From: Nitrospirota bacterium
Lineage (GTDB): Bacteria; Nitrospirota; Thermodesulfovibrionia; UBA6902; DSMQ01
Direction: 5' to 3'
Length of the DNA stretch: 58,261 nucleotides
NCBI GenBank assembly: GCA_016208965.1
Contig: JACQXB010000006.1
Location: 1-58,261, forward strand
Shown here piece by piece: positions 9,026 through 17,561 of the stretch. How positions within the stretch are numbered: the first letter of the stretch is position 1; each line of letters starts with the position of its first letter. Position numbers and translations under genes: made by a program. The notes beneath the pieces are model-generated. The model made no database searches. It had not been told where the DNA came from and saw only the letters and a list, made by a program, of their open reading frames with translations.

Positions 9026-10120
9026 ATGTCTGACATTAGATATTATCTTGCCCTGAATTTTTTACCTGATATAGGACCGGTGCTTGGAAGGAGGCTTCTT
9101 TCTGCGATTGGGAGCCCTGAAAACATTTTTCAGATGTCAAGGAGTGAGCTTAGAAAGGTTGAGGACATTGGCGAAAACAGGGCTAAAAGTATAATAGGTT
9201 TTAAGCAGTGGGATATGGTTGATAAGGAGATCAACCGTGCAAGGGAAAACGATGTAACACTGATTACCATAAGAGATAAAACATATCCTGAGGGGTTAAA
9301 ACACATTTACGATGCTCCACTTATACTTTATGTTAAGGGCGAGATTAAAGGTGACGATAAATATGCAATTGCAGTGGTTGGTTCAAGAACGCCAACGAGC
9401 TACGGGCTTCAGGTGGCAGAGAGGATAAGCCATAAGCTTGCTTCATCAGGTTTAACCATTGTAAGCGGCATGGCACGCGGAATAGATACTGCTGCCCATA
9501 AAGGCGCTTTAATGGCAGGGGCAAGGACAATAGCAGTGCTTGGCTCAGGAGTTGATATTCCTTATCCTTCAGAAAACAAGTCCCTTATGCGGGCAATTGC
9601 CTCCACAGGGGCAGTAATAAGCGAGTTCCCTATAGGGACTAAACCCAATAAGGAGAATTTTCCAAGAAGGAATAGGATAATAAGCGGCTTATCACTGGGC
9701 GTAGTTGTTGTTGAGGCAGGAATTGATAGTGGTTCTCTGATTACAGTAGGATATGCACTTGAGCAGGGCAAAGAGGTTTTTGCTGTACCAGGAAATGTTA
9801 CATCTGAGACTTCCAAGGGGACAAACGACCTTATAAAAAAAGGTGCTAAACTTGTTGGGGATGCAGAAGAAATTATAGAGGAATTGAAATCTCAGATAAA
9901 AGGCATTCTTAAGGAAGACAGGATAAAGGAGAAACCTCTTCCATCGATGACTGATAACGAAAAGAGACTTTACGATATTTTAAATATGGAGCCAAAACAT
10001 ATAGATGTTATTACGAGAGAGGTTAAAATCTCCACACAGGAGGCATTATCCATACTGCTAAGCCTTGAGTTAAAGGGTATAGTAAGACAAATAAACGGGA
10101 AAAATTTTATTATTAATTAA
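9026..10120 (+). CDS. dprA: DNA processing protein DprA
   Basis: 364 residues. Single-stranded DNA binding protein that loads RecA onto incoming DNA during natural transformation. An N-terminal helix-hairpin-helix/SAM-like region (about 1-75) is followed by the Rossmann-like DprA/Smf core: VVGSRTPTSYG, SGMARGIDTAAHKGAL, AVLGSGVDIPYP, FPRRNRIISGLS and VEAGIDSGSL. A C-terminal winged-helix domain is at about 305-364. No good ribosome binding site is visible upstream of this ATG. With pilT it hints at competence. Confidence 0.96.
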   Translation: MSDIRYYLALNFLPDIGPVLGRRLLSAIGSPENIFQMSRSELRKVEDIGENRAKSIIGFKQWDMVDKEINRARENDVTLITIRDKTYPEGLKHIYDAPLILYVKGEIKGDDKYAIAVVGSRTPTSYGLQVAERISHKLASSGLTIVSGMARGIDTAAHKGALMAGARTIAVLGSGVDIPYPSENKSLMRAIASTGAVISEFPIGTKPNKENFPRRNRIISGLSLGVVVVEAGIDSGSLITVGYALEQGKEVFAVPGNVTSETSKGTNDLIKKGAKLVGDAEEIIEELKSQIKGILKEDRIKEKPLPSMTDNEKRLYDILNMEPKHIDVITREVKISTQEALSILLSLELKGIVRQINGKNFIIN

Positions 10121-10155
10121 ATTAAGTGATTTTGTAGTCATGTCGTTATTGACCC

Positions 10156-10257
10156 GAAAATACCCTGTCATTGTCCGGCTTGACCGGACAATCCAGACTT
10201 TAGTTGTTTTCTGGATACCCCGATTAAATCGGGGTATGACACTAAAGGGTAATTTTC
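10156..10257. repeat. TGTCAT/ATCCAG palindrome doublet, copy C
   Basis: Two hairpin units face each other: TGTCATTGTCCGG...AATCCAG (10166-10196) and CTGGATACCCCGA...GGGGTATGACA (10211-10241). The termini TGTCAT and ATCCAG are shared between copies while the stem sequence differs. Outer arms GAAAATACCC (10156-10165) and GGGTAATTTTC (10247-10257) are inverted repeats with one extra T. Fills the dprA-topA gap. Confidence 0.75.
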
Positions 10258-10325
10258 ATCTTCCTTTGTGCCGACTTGTCAGCATGAGGGTTTAGGTATT
10301 AATTAAATAGGAGGGATATAAATAG

Positions 10326-12653
10326 GTGAAGTCACTTGTAATTGTTGAGTCTCCTGCAAAGGCAAAGACACTGAATAAATTTTTAGGAAGCGGTTTTTCC
10401 ATAAAGGCATCTATTGGACATGTAAAGGACCTTCCCCGAAAAGAGCTTGGTGTAGATGTTGAGAAAGACTTTAAGCCAAAGTATGTGGTAATAGAAGGTA
10501 AGGCAAAGGTCTTAAAAGAATTAAAAAAGGCAGCAAAGGAATCTGACAGGGTCTTTCTTGCGCCTGACCCTGACAGGGAAGGTGAGGCTATTGCATGGCA
10601 CATTGCTGAGGAGTTAAATGGTGATTCAGATAAGGTCTTTAGAGTAACCTTTAATGAGATAACCGAAAGAGCGGTAACAGAGGCAATAAAACACCCGAGA
10701 AAGATTGATGTGAATCTTGTCAATGCCCAACAGGCAAGAAGAATTCTTGATAGGCTCGTAGGATACAACCTTTCTCCGCTCTTATGGCGCAAGGTAAGTC
10801 GCGGGCTTAGTGCTGGAAGGGTCCAATCCATTGCATTAAGATTTGTGGTTGATAGAGAACGTGAGATAAATGCATTTAAACCTGAAGAATATTGGAGCAT
10901 AACAGCAACACTTGTCGGAATCGACTCGTACCGAGAAGGCAAAGAACCCCTGTCTTTTAATGCAAGATTATTTCAGTTCAACGGTCAAAAGGCAGATATT
11001 AAAAGTGAAGCAGAAACAAAAAATATTGTTAAGGCTTTAGGTGGTAGAGTCTTTAGCGTAAAAAAGGTAGAAAAGAAAAGCAAGAAACGCACACCCCCGC
11101 CACCTTTTATCACAAGCACACTTCAGCAGGAGGCATCAAGAAAACTTAGATTTCCTGTAAAAAAGACAATGCTTATTGCGCAGCATCTCTACGAAGGAGT
11201 TGAACTCGGTGAAGAGGGTTCGGTCGGACTTATAACATATATGAGAACAGACTCTGTGTGTATTGCCGCAGAAGCACAGCAAGAGGCAAGGGGATATATA
11301 TCAAATAGATTCGGCAAAGACTATTTGCCTGAGAAACCTCCTCGGTATAAAAGCAGAAAAGAGGCGCAGGAGGCGCATGAGGCAATAAGGCCTGCCTCTG
11401 TTTTTAAGACGCCCGAAGATATTAAAAAGCATGTTTCCAAAGACCATTATTTTTTGTATAACCTTATATGGAATCGTTTTCTTGCGAGCCAAATGGCGCC
11501 AGCACAACTTGAGCAAACCGCAATTACCATTGATGCAAATCCCCCCTCACCCCCCTTTGAAAAAGGGGGGCAGGGGGGGATTTTTGAATTTCGCGCTACA
11601 GGCACAGTAGTCAAATTCCCGGGCTTTATGGCTGTTTATATAGAAGGGATTGACGAAGCAGTTGAAGAAGAAGGGCTCCTCCCTCCACTTAAAGAAGAGG
11701 ACGTCTTAAAGGTTCTGGGGATTCTTTCAAAACAACACTTCACACAGCCGCCTCCAAGATACACAGAGGCAACGATTGTCAAAGACCTTGAGACAAAGGG
11801 CATTGGAAGGCCAAGCACATACGCCACAATAATCTCAACAATACAGGAAAGAAAATATGTTGAAAAGACTGAAGGGAAATTCAAGCCGACAGAGCTTGGC
11901 ATAGTGGTTAACGACCTCCTTGTTGAAAGGTTCCCGGAATTAATGGACATAAGCTTTACTGCAAAGATGGAGACAAACCTTGATAATATTGAAGAAGGCC
12001 ATTCCAAATGGGTTAAGGTAATACGAGAGTTTTACACTCCTTTTGAAAAAGCCCTTGATGATGCAATGAAAAATCTTGGAAAAGTAAAGCCAAAAGATAT
12101 AGGGACAGAGATTGTATGCGAGAAGTGCGGAAAGCCAATGGTTATAAGATGGGGAAGGCATGGAAGGTTTATGGCTTGCTCAGGCTATCCTGAATGCAAA
12201 AATACAAAGCCATTAGAGGGGCAAGGGGCAGGGGACAAGGGACAAGGATTAAATGCAGAAGCACAGCAGACAAATGAAGTGTGTGAAAAATGCAGCTCGC
12301 CAATGGTGTTAAAATCAGGAAGGTTTGGGAAGTTCTTAGCCTGCAGTAAATACCCTGAATGTAAAACCACAAAACCGTTAGCAACGGGGATAAAATGCCC
12401 TGAAGACGGCGGAGACATAATTGAAAGAAGGACAAAAAAAGGCAAGGTATTCTTTAGTTGTAGCAATTATCCCAAATGCAAGTTTGCAACATGGTATAGA
12501 CCTGTTTCAAAGAATTGTCCTAAGTGTGGAGCAAATATCTTAGCCGAGAAGAGAACAAAGGCAGGAGAATTTTCAGTTTGCCTTAAAAAAGGCTGTGGGT
12601 ATAAAGAAGAAATCCAGGTAAGCAGTGGACAGGAACAAACAGCAGCAAAATAA
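10326..12653 (+). CDS. topA: DNA topoisomerase I
   Basis: 775 residues. Type IA topoisomerase relaxing negative supercoils. The Toprim domain is N-terminal (KSLVIVESPAKAKTL, then APDPDREGEAIAWH). The catalytic tyrosine is Y305 in GLITYMRTDS. Four C4 zinc ribbons close the protein (from about residue 598: CEKCGKPMV, CEKCSSPMV, CPEDGGDII, CPKCGANIL). Two odd insertions are seen: residues about 405-420 (NPPSPPFEKGGQGGIF) encoded by a palindromic repeat, and a Gly/Gln-rich linker (GQGAGDKGQGLNAEAQQ) between zinc ribbons 1 and 2. The frame is intact through both. The start codon at 10326 is GTG after GGAGGG. Confidence 0.97.
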   Translation: MKSLVIVESPAKAKTLNKFLGSGFSIKASIGHVKDLPRKELGVDVEKDFKPKYVVIEGKAKVLKELKKAAKESDRVFLAPDPDREGEAIAWHIAEELNGDSDKVFRVTFNEITERAVTEAIKHPRKIDVNLVNAQQARRILDRLVGYNLSPLLWRKVSRGLSAGRVQSIALRFVVDREREINAFKPEEYWSITATLVGIDSYREGKEPLSFNARLFQFNGQKADIKSEAETKNIVKALGGRVFSVKKVEKKSKKRTPPPPFITSTLQQEASRKLRFPVKKTMLIAQHLYEGVELGEEGSVGLITYMRTDSVCIAAEAQQEARGYISNRFGKDYLPEKPPRYKSRKEAQEAHEAIRPASVFKTPEDIKKHVSKDHYFLYNLIWNRFLASQMAPAQLEQTAITIDANPPSPPFEKGGQGGIFEFRATGTVVKFPGFMAVYIEGIDEAVEEEGLLPPLKEEDVLKVLGILSKQHFTQPPPRYTEATIVKDLETKGIGRPSTYATIISTIQERKYVEKTEGKFKPTELGIVVNDLLVERFPELMDISFTAKMETNLDNIEEGHSKWVKVIREFYTPFEKALDDAMKNLGKVKPKDIGTEIVCEKCGKPMVIRWGRHGRFMACSGYPECKNTKPLEGQGAGDKGQGLNAEAQQTNEVCEKCSSPMVLKSGRFGKFLACSKYPECKTTKPLATGIKCPEDGGDIIERRTKKGKVFFSCSNYPKCKFATWYRPVSKNCPKCGANILAEKRTKAGEFSVCLKKGCGYKEEIQVSSGQEQTAAK
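11538..11583. repeat. C/G-run palindrome inserted in frame in topA
   Basis: Inverted arms AATCCCCCCTCACCCCCCTT and AAGGGGGGCAGGGGGGATT with a short loop. Closely related copies lie in frame in purL at 56145-56190, 53289-53334 and 52839-52916. It adds about 16 residues (NPPSPPFEKGGQGG type) to topoisomerase I without breaking the frame. Confidence 0.85.
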
Positions 12654-12769
12654 CAGTCTTTGTCATCTATTGTTTAGTAATTCCCATCAGACATCAGGCT
12701 GACAGGATATCATTTGACACCCTCGTACCCCCTTTGTTAAAATAGTGCATCTTGGATAAGGGGGTCCAA

Positions 12770-13012
12770 ATGCTTACAGTAAAAGCAAGCAAGAGAGACT
12801 TAATAACCTTTCCCGAAAACCTCTTGAACAAGCTCGGCATCAAAGATGGAGAGAAGGTGGACGTGAAAGTAAAGAAAGACTCAATTGTTATTATCAGGGA
12901 GTCGGAGGATTTTTTTGCCCTTGAAGGCGCATTGAAGGATACCGACATAGAAGGACCTGTCAAGGAGCTTGCTAAGGACTGGAAAAGGTGGAAACCTCGA
13001 ACATCATTGTAG
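12770..13012 (+). CDS. AbrB/MazE-family antitoxin
   Basis: 80 residues. The N-terminal swapped-hairpin AbrB DNA-binding pattern is clear (RDLITFPENLLNKLGIKDGEKVDVKVKKDSIVI), followed by an acidic, helical tail (FFALEGALKDTDIEGP) expected to bind the partner toxin. The ATG at 12770 has GGGGG seven to twelve bases upstream; the TTG at 12752 is less likely. Its 3' end overlaps the PIN gene by 25 bases, the standard antitoxin-toxin arrangement. Probably autoregulates the pair. Confidence 0.82.
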   Translation: MLTVKASKRDLITFPENLLNKLGIKDGEKVDVKVKKDSIVIIRESEDFFALEGALKDTDIEGPVKELAKDWKRWKPRTSL

Positions 13013-13308
13013 ATACGGATATTATCATTGATTACCTTAAAAAGCGACAACCCGGCGCTGAGTTTCTTAAAAAAGCCTATCTTAAATACCGAATCAATGT
13101 AACCTCTGTAACCATCATCCCTCTTGATGAGACTGCTGCAAGGAAAGCTGCCGCCATCCATTTTGCTCTTAGAAGCAAAGGCATAGATATAGGAGTTAAG
13201 GACTCCTTCATTGCAGGCATTTGTGAGGCCTACAACATGCCGCTCTTGACCAGAAATATCAATCATTTTAACCGCATCCCCGGCCTAAAACTTCTTGCCA
13301 TTGAATAA
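12988..13308 (+). CDS. PIN-domain (VapC-like) toxin with an internal deletion
   Basis: 106 residues from a GTG start. The PIN N-terminus VDTDIIIDYLKKR supplies the first acidic residue (D9, with D11), and the C-terminus GIDIGVKDSFIAGICEAYNMPLLTRN supplies D72 and N90. The middle is missing: INVTSVT joins directly to IIPLDETAARKAA, where VapC proteins carry about 25-30 residues including the E-L/F-Y-x-G helix with the second catalytic acid. The family is normally about 130-140 residues. The frame is intact, so this is an in-frame deletion and the protein is probably inactive as an RNase. Confidence 0.8.
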   Translation: METSNIIVDTDIIIDYLKKRQPGAEFLKKAYLKYRINVTSVTIIPLDETAARKAAAIHFALRSKGIDIGVKDSFIAGICEAYNMPLLTRNINHFNRIPGLKLLAIE

Positions 13309-13360
13309 TCTAATCCCTCTCATTTTTATTCCTCCTTTTCGCACCCTTTCGCCTATTCTG

Positions 13361-13402
13361 CGGTACAAACGAAGCCTCGGGTTCGAGGTTCCGTTTGTAC
13401 CG
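13361..13402. terminator. Strong hairpin downstream of the AbrB/PIN pair
   Basis: Perfect 11-bp arms CGGTACAAACG and CGTTTGTACCG enclose a second stem CCTCG-GGTT-CGAGG. No T-run follows directly, so it may be a factor-assisted terminator, a transcript-stabilising hairpin, or a repeat remnant between convergent genes. Confidence 0.5.
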
Positions 13403-13452
13403 TTATGTGAAGTTGCGAGCCCCTTTTTTAAGATTGGTATTTTCCAGATACT

Positions 13453-13680
13453 CTATTGTGAAACTTTAACCATTTTATCACGCAGAGATAGTGAAACATC
13501 TTGTAAAAGAACAACACCTGCTTTATTAGGTTCTATTATCGCGCCCTGCTTTGATGCTTCTAATGTGGCATTGATTTCATGGGTATCCAGTGCCCATATG
13601 GCTCCTGTTGCAGGATCAATAATAAGCCACACCTCCCTATAGTCACAGCTACTACCCCTAATACCCCTAAAAGTATACAT
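13453..13680 (-). pseudogene. Probable C-terminal fragment of a TGA-x-W lipoprotein family gene
   Basis: 75 residues; VWLIIDPATGAIWALDTHEINATLE looks like real protein. It resembles the end of the lipoprotein at 15702 (VDAITGAMWKYEPADI), sharing D-x-x-TGA-x-W followed by an acidic/helical segment. It lacks any signal peptide or lipobox. A GTG just after GGGAGGT inside the frame could be its start. I read it as a remnant or very short member of that family; it overlaps the end of the DUF4105 barrel fragment by 14 bases. Confidence 0.4.
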
Positions 13681-14224
13681 GAAACATTAACTCATATGCA
13701 TTATTCGAACAGCAGTTATTAAAGCGATGCTCAAAGGTTGCACTTAACTTGTACTTTTTATGCCAGAAAACAGATTGTGTAATATCAAAGTTATGATAAA
13801 AATCGTTTGACCCGAGCTGATTATAAACATATTTATAAGAAAGGGTTGTTTTCATATTCATAATTTCATATATGGTTGCACCAACCTCTGGATATAAATA
13901 TAAATAAAAACGAGACTTCCCATAGCCTAGCCCTCCGTTAATTAATAAATAGGTATTTATATCCGTAGATATTTTTTTTGTTAATCCGATGCCACCGGAG
14001 GCGTTCATCGCAAGATGATTCTTTAATTCTTTATCGTAATGTTCTTCTAAGCCTAATCTAAATTCACCAGAGATACCTTTTACAAATTTGTTCCAAGGAA
14101 TAAGAGATTTCATAGCATATAGTTGAAAAGATTCCAACTTAATAGATTTCTCAGTTATCAATAAACTGAGTTCACCCAATTTTAGAAAGTTTTCATTAAA
14201 CCTGAATCCTGCGTGAAAAATCAT
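13667..14224 (-). CDS. C-terminal beta-barrel part of a split DUF4105 (Lnb-type) protein
   Basis: 185 residues of alternating polar/hydrophobic strands with aromatic girdle residues, ending in ...ELMFHVYF, the terminal Phe typical of outer-membrane strands. It begins at an ATG overlapping the TGA of the preceding frame, but there is no signal peptide, so it is not a free-standing outer-membrane protein. DUF4105 proteins commonly have such a barrel after the periplasmic domain; a repeat doublet inserted at 14237-14312 separates the two parts. Confidence 0.6.
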   Translation of the reverse strand: MIFHAGFRFNENFLKLGELSLLITEKSIKLESFQLYAMKSLIPWNKFVKGISGEFRLGLEEHYDKELKNHLAMNASGGIGLTKKISTDINTYLLINGGLGYGKSRFYLYLYPEVGATIYEIMNMKTTLSYKYVYNQLGSNDFYHNFDITQSVFWHKKYKLSATFEHRFNNCCSNNAYELMFHVYF

Positions 14225-15705
14225 AATTTTACCTTTCTGGATTCCCGCTTACTGATTGCGGGAATGACAACCAAATAAATGTCATGCCCGAAGTTTTTAA
14301 TCGGGCATCCAGTTCTTTTTCTATCTGCTTTAATGTTCAGGTTAAAGTATTCTCTATTATCATCCGAAAGTGAATTTGAAGCAGGCAAAAAGTAAAGTTT
14401 CGCATAATTACGCCCTTTTTCCATTCTATATCCAAGCCCCAGTTGACTATCATCAAAGGTTTTGAGTGGGGACTTGTATTGTGAAAGATCGATATAATAT
14501 GTGCTATTTGATGGTATTTCTTCTTCAGTTACCTTTCTTATTTCGTCGGTAATTGTATTCAGGTCCTTTTTATCGATCTCTCTCTGCCTGTAAAGGTAAT
14601 TGGCATAGGATCTTATCAACTCAACTTGGTAAAGCCTCTTGGTAATGTTATCACTTAGCTCAAGACGTTCAAAAGTTTTTTTAAATAGATTATAGATATA
14701 GTCTATGCTGTCGTTATCTAATGCATCCGAAAGCATTCTAATATTCCATTTATCAGACGGGATAAGCTTTGTACCTACAATCAAATTATTCCAATAGGCT
14801 GCTTTTACTACATCTTTTGGAGTTATCCATAACCGATTGTTATTCTTTAAAAAATTCTCTGAGCTTAAAGACAGAATATTGTATATTACTGTTGCACAAT
14901 TATATCCGGTAAAAAGGTACCTCATCTGTAAATCTTTCAGTTCCCAGATATGATAATACATGAGCATCTTATCCTTTTCAGACAAATCTAACTCATATTC
15001 CCACACATTTCTGTCTTCTATTTCTAAATATCTTTTGACCTGCTCACTATAGGGTAATAATGAGAAAAATCCATTCATACCTGTTAGTGTGCTTTTTATA
15101 ATTAGAAAAGGAATATTGATTGTATCTATAATGGTAAAAAATGAAACAGCATGTTCTACATAGTTCGATTTATAATTATAACCAGACAGTTTAAGAAAGA
15201 CATGTCCCATCATGCTTGAGGGATTAGAAACATTTTCTGAAACAAAGACCAATGAAATTTCATCTGCTGGTGCTTTCTTTAGATATTCTTCAAATTCAGC
15301 ACATTGAACATGGGGAAAGATATCATCATCTAAATTAAGCTCGGATTTTATCCAAAAAAATCTTGCAGGGAACTTACATATACCGTGGGAGTCTCCTTTA
15401 TCAATGTCTCCAAAAAATGAATAAATCGTTTTCTCAAGTTCATTTTTTAATGAAAAGATATCTTTACTCAAAATAAAGTTAGGGTCTTCTATATTTAACT
15501 TTCCATTGCTTACATGTAATAAGGATTTCCAAATAGGAGAATTATGTAAGTTCTTAGCAACAGCTTCATTCAATATATATGCAGGAATAGTATCATCATT
15601 ATTTTTAGCATAACTAATTTCTGCAAAGAGTAAAAAAAGAAGGGGAATTATTATCCCCTTCTTCAAAATTATATTACTACTTATAGTCCTAAAGAGTTCA
15701 ATCAA
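14221..15705 (-). CDS. Lnb N-terminal periplasmic domain (DUF4105) protein, truncated by a repeat
   Basis: 494 residues. Signal peptide about 15-33 (IIPLLFLLFAEISYA). The DUF4105 domain, an NlpC/P60-like papain-fold peptidase or amidase domain, shows the His motif SNPSSMMGHVFLKL and the Cys motif FTGYNCATVIYNIL. The last residues (TGCPIKNFGHDIYLVVIPAISKRESRK) are encoded by the repeat doublet, not by the family. Start is a TTG overlapping the stop of the upstream lipoprotein gene (TTGA). The native protein presumably continued into the barrel now encoded at 13667-14224. Confidence 0.75.
   Translation of the reverse strand: MIELFRTISSNIILKKGIIIPLLFLLFAEISYAKNNDDTIPAYILNEAVAKNLHNSPIWKSLLHVSNGKLNIEDPNFILSKDIFSLKNELEKTIYSFFGDIDKGDSHGICKFPARFFWIKSELNLDDDIFPHVQCAEFEEYLKKAPADEISLVFVSENVSNPSSMMGHVFLKLSGYNYKSNYVEHAVSFFTIIDTINIPFLIIKSTLTGMNGFFSLLPYSEQVKRYLEIEDRNVWEYELDLSEKDKMLMYYHIWELKDLQMRYLFTGYNCATVIYNILSLSSENFLKNNNRLWITPKDVVKAAYWNNLIVGTKLIPSDKWNIRMLSDALDNDSIDYIYNLFKKTFERLELSDNITKRLYQVELIRSYANYLYRQREIDKKDLNTITDEIRKVTEEEIPSNSTYYIDLSQYKSPLKTFDDSQLGLGYRMEKGRNYAKLYFLPASNSLSDDNREYFNLNIKADRKRTGCPIKNFGHDIYLVVIPAISKRESRKVKL
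14237..14312. repeat. TGTCAT/ATCCAG palindrome doublet inserted in the DUF4105 gene
   Basis: On the + strand: CTGGATTCCCGC...GCGGGAATGACA (14237-14269) and TGTCATGCCCGA...TCGGGCATCCAG (14280-14312), the same two-unit design as the intergenic copies. It interrupts a coding sequence and ends its reading frame nine codons or fewer after the second unit. Confidence 0.8.
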
Positions 15706-16067
15706 TTTTTAGTAGCACAATCAATTTTTATGTCAGCAGGTTCATATTTCCACATAGCACCAGTAATAGCATCAACCGTTGTACTTAACGGACTAGTAGC
15801 TAAAACATCGAGAAGGAAGACCGGATTAAGTTTTTTTTCAAATAATACTTTTTGTTCAGGGCACTCTTTTACAGATATAACTTTGGCTGCACCCTTCCGC
15901 ACCACTTCAATTGTCGCTGGTACAGCAGTCTCCATACCATCAATCGTAACATGATAAGCCTTGTTTTGTTCTGTTGTCACATTAACCTTCTGTGTTGATC
16001 CACTAAATATTGTGGCACAACCACTAAGAAAAAAAACTACTACTAAAAAAATAACAAGATTTTTCAT
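15702..16067 (-). CDS. Small lipoprotein of the TGA-x-W type
   Basis: 121 residues. Lipoprotein signal with lipobox FLSGC (Cys at about 17). Conserved-looking pieces are TIFSGSTQKVNV, the PEGA-like ...HVTIDGMETAVPATIEVVRKG and the hydrophobic C-terminal LDVLATSPLSTTVDAITGAMWKYEP. Comparable lipoproteins in other Gram-negatives are of unknown function. A strong AGGAGG ribosome binding site precedes the ATG. Overlaps the DUF4105 gene by 4 bases, so the two are one transcription unit. Confidence 0.8.
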   Translation of the reverse strand: MKNLVIFLVVVFFLSGCATIFSGSTQKVNVTTEQNKAYHVTIDGMETAVPATIEVVRKGAAKVISVKECPEQKVLFEKKLNPVFLLDVLATSPLSTTVDAITGAMWKYEPADIKIDCATKN

Positions 16068-16273
16068 CTCTACCTCCTATAGATTTTTTTGTCTTATAAC
16101 CATAAAAATCAAATGAAAAACTTTCTCCTCCTTTTCCCCCATTTATTAATAGTAATTATTCGGTTGAAAAGTCGTAAAAAATACGTCATTTCGGGCATAT
16201 AATCCAAAGAACTTAAATGGGTGTTTAATGCAATTATTAGTTGTCACAAATGTTGCAATTAATCAACAATCGG

Positions 16274-17071
16274 TTAGAAAGCCATACCTACATTTACACC
16301 GTAAATATCTGCCTTTGACTCCGGTTGATAGATAGCATTGTAAACATCGTCAAGGTCAGACTTAGAGAACCTCATGCCTTCATAAAATACACTAACTTTG
16401 AGCATAGCCCACTTAACCCCGACCTCAGCAAAAACAGAAGCCTCATTGCCAGGTTCAAGCGTAATAGTGTCAAGCCCGAAAACAGTCCAATCTATTTCGT
16501 TCTCAGTGTATATAGGAAGTTTTACTCCAGCTTCTGTAAATCCTTTCAGTTGGTTGGAGAAAGCATGATCACCGCGAATTCCCAATCGAGCATAAATAGT
16601 AGACCATCTCTCTTCATACCCAATTGCAGTAGCCGTACTTTGTATATCCCTATTCCACCACCTCCAACCAAGTCCAGCAAAGGGTTCAAGAGAAGATTTT
16701 TCTGCTACCATAAATTTCCAGCCTGCATCTCCTTCCATCTTGAAACCAAAATATTCTGTATCTGTTTTTGCAGGCGTGCCTGCCTGAGTCTGTCCATCAT
16801 AATCTATACTCCCTCCAAACAACTCACCTTTAAACTTTAAAGTCATTGTCTTAGAAATATCTGACTTGGCTGAAGCTCCAAGACCATAAATTGGCCCCGA
16901 TTCTTTTAAAAGTTGCGTTCCGTTATCATTAAATTCCTTCCATGTAAAGCTTTCCACCTTTAAATATATATCAGATTCATTAGCAGCAAGAGCAGGTGTA
17001 GAAAATGAAATCACACTGCCTGTTATAGTCAGCATTGACAATGCAACAATTACTACCAGTCGTTTCATCAT
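16274..17071 (-). CDS. Outer-membrane beta-barrel protein
   Basis: 265 residues. Signal peptide about 1-29 ending TPALA-AN. Successive amphipathic strands rich in aromatic and Gly residues (LKFKGELFGG, EYFGFKMEGDAGWKFMV, LEPFAGLGWRWW, VFAEVGVKWAMLKVSVFYEGMRF) and a final YGVNVGMAF ending in Phe, the BAM-recognition signature, support a small barrel. Precedes the DUF4105 region with a 200-bp gap. Ligand or role unknown. Confidence 0.78.
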   Translation of the reverse strand: MMKRLVVIVALSMLTITGSVISFSTPALAANESDIYLKVESFTWKEFNDNGTQLLKESGPIYGLGASAKSDISKTMTLKFKGELFGGSIDYDGQTQAGTPAKTDTEYFGFKMEGDAGWKFMVAEKSSLEPFAGLGWRWWNRDIQSTATAIGYEERWSTIYARLGIRGDHAFSNQLKGFTEAGVKLPIYTENEIDWTVFGLDTITLEPGNEASVFAEVGVKWAMLKVSVFYEGMRFSKSDLDDVYNAIYQPESKADIYGVNVGMAF

Positions 17072-17471
17072 GGGTCTCCTCCTGTTTTAAAATGGTTTGA
17101 AAACAATTCACTTGTTGTAAAACCCTTCTCACCTCCTTCCTGAGATTTTTACTTTCTTAGTCAAGACCTATTTCATAATTAAGTTTTTAAAAGTCACTTT
17201 GTTTTTCTTTCAAAGAACCTTTTACAAACATTTCTTACTTTGCGTTGTTGATGTCTTGCTTCGTTTTTGGGATAGTTTGACGGCTCTACTCACCTCCCTT
17301 AACCTTTGCATTTCTCTTACCCCCACCATTTTCCACCTCTCAAAAGCAATTTTGATTTTTATAAGACTGATATAAAAGGTTATTTACCCCCATCTTTCCC
17401 CCCTTTATCTCTAAGGTCAATAGTTTTAGTTTTTTGACCGATTAAATTTCCACAGATAGACTAACAAATTT
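17072..17471. other. Gene-free AT-rich, pyrimidine-rich spacer
   Basis: No open frame with coding character on either strand. It contains several pyrimidine-rich CTCACCTCC-type patches that read on the - strand as GGAGG, including one just upstream of the outer-membrane protein gene. It presumably carries the divergent promoters of the outer-membrane protein and the XRE regulator. Confidence 0.5.
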
Positions 17472-17527
17472 ATACCATATATATATGGTATTTGTCAAGA
17501 AAATAATCTGGACATATATGTATGGTT
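17472..17527 (+). promoter_or_regulatory. Promoter and probable operators of the XRE regulator
   Basis: A perfect 20-bp palindrome ATACCATATATATATGGTAT is at 17472-17491. A -35 TTGTCA begins immediately after it (17492-17497), and 17 bases later a -10 TATATG (17515-17520) lies inside a partial second copy of the palindrome (ACATATATGTATGGTT, 17512-17527). A third degenerate half-site (ACCACATATAATT) follows. This is the layout of a small XRE repressor binding its own promoter. Operator function is inferred. Confidence 0.65.
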
Positions 17528-17561
17528 TATTACAACTGAAAAGACCACATATAATTCCGCT

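Noticed and set aside
13295-13642. + strand open frame of 115 codons
   Set aside because: Antisense to the TGA-x-W fragment, runs through a strong hairpin, no recognisable protein pattern.
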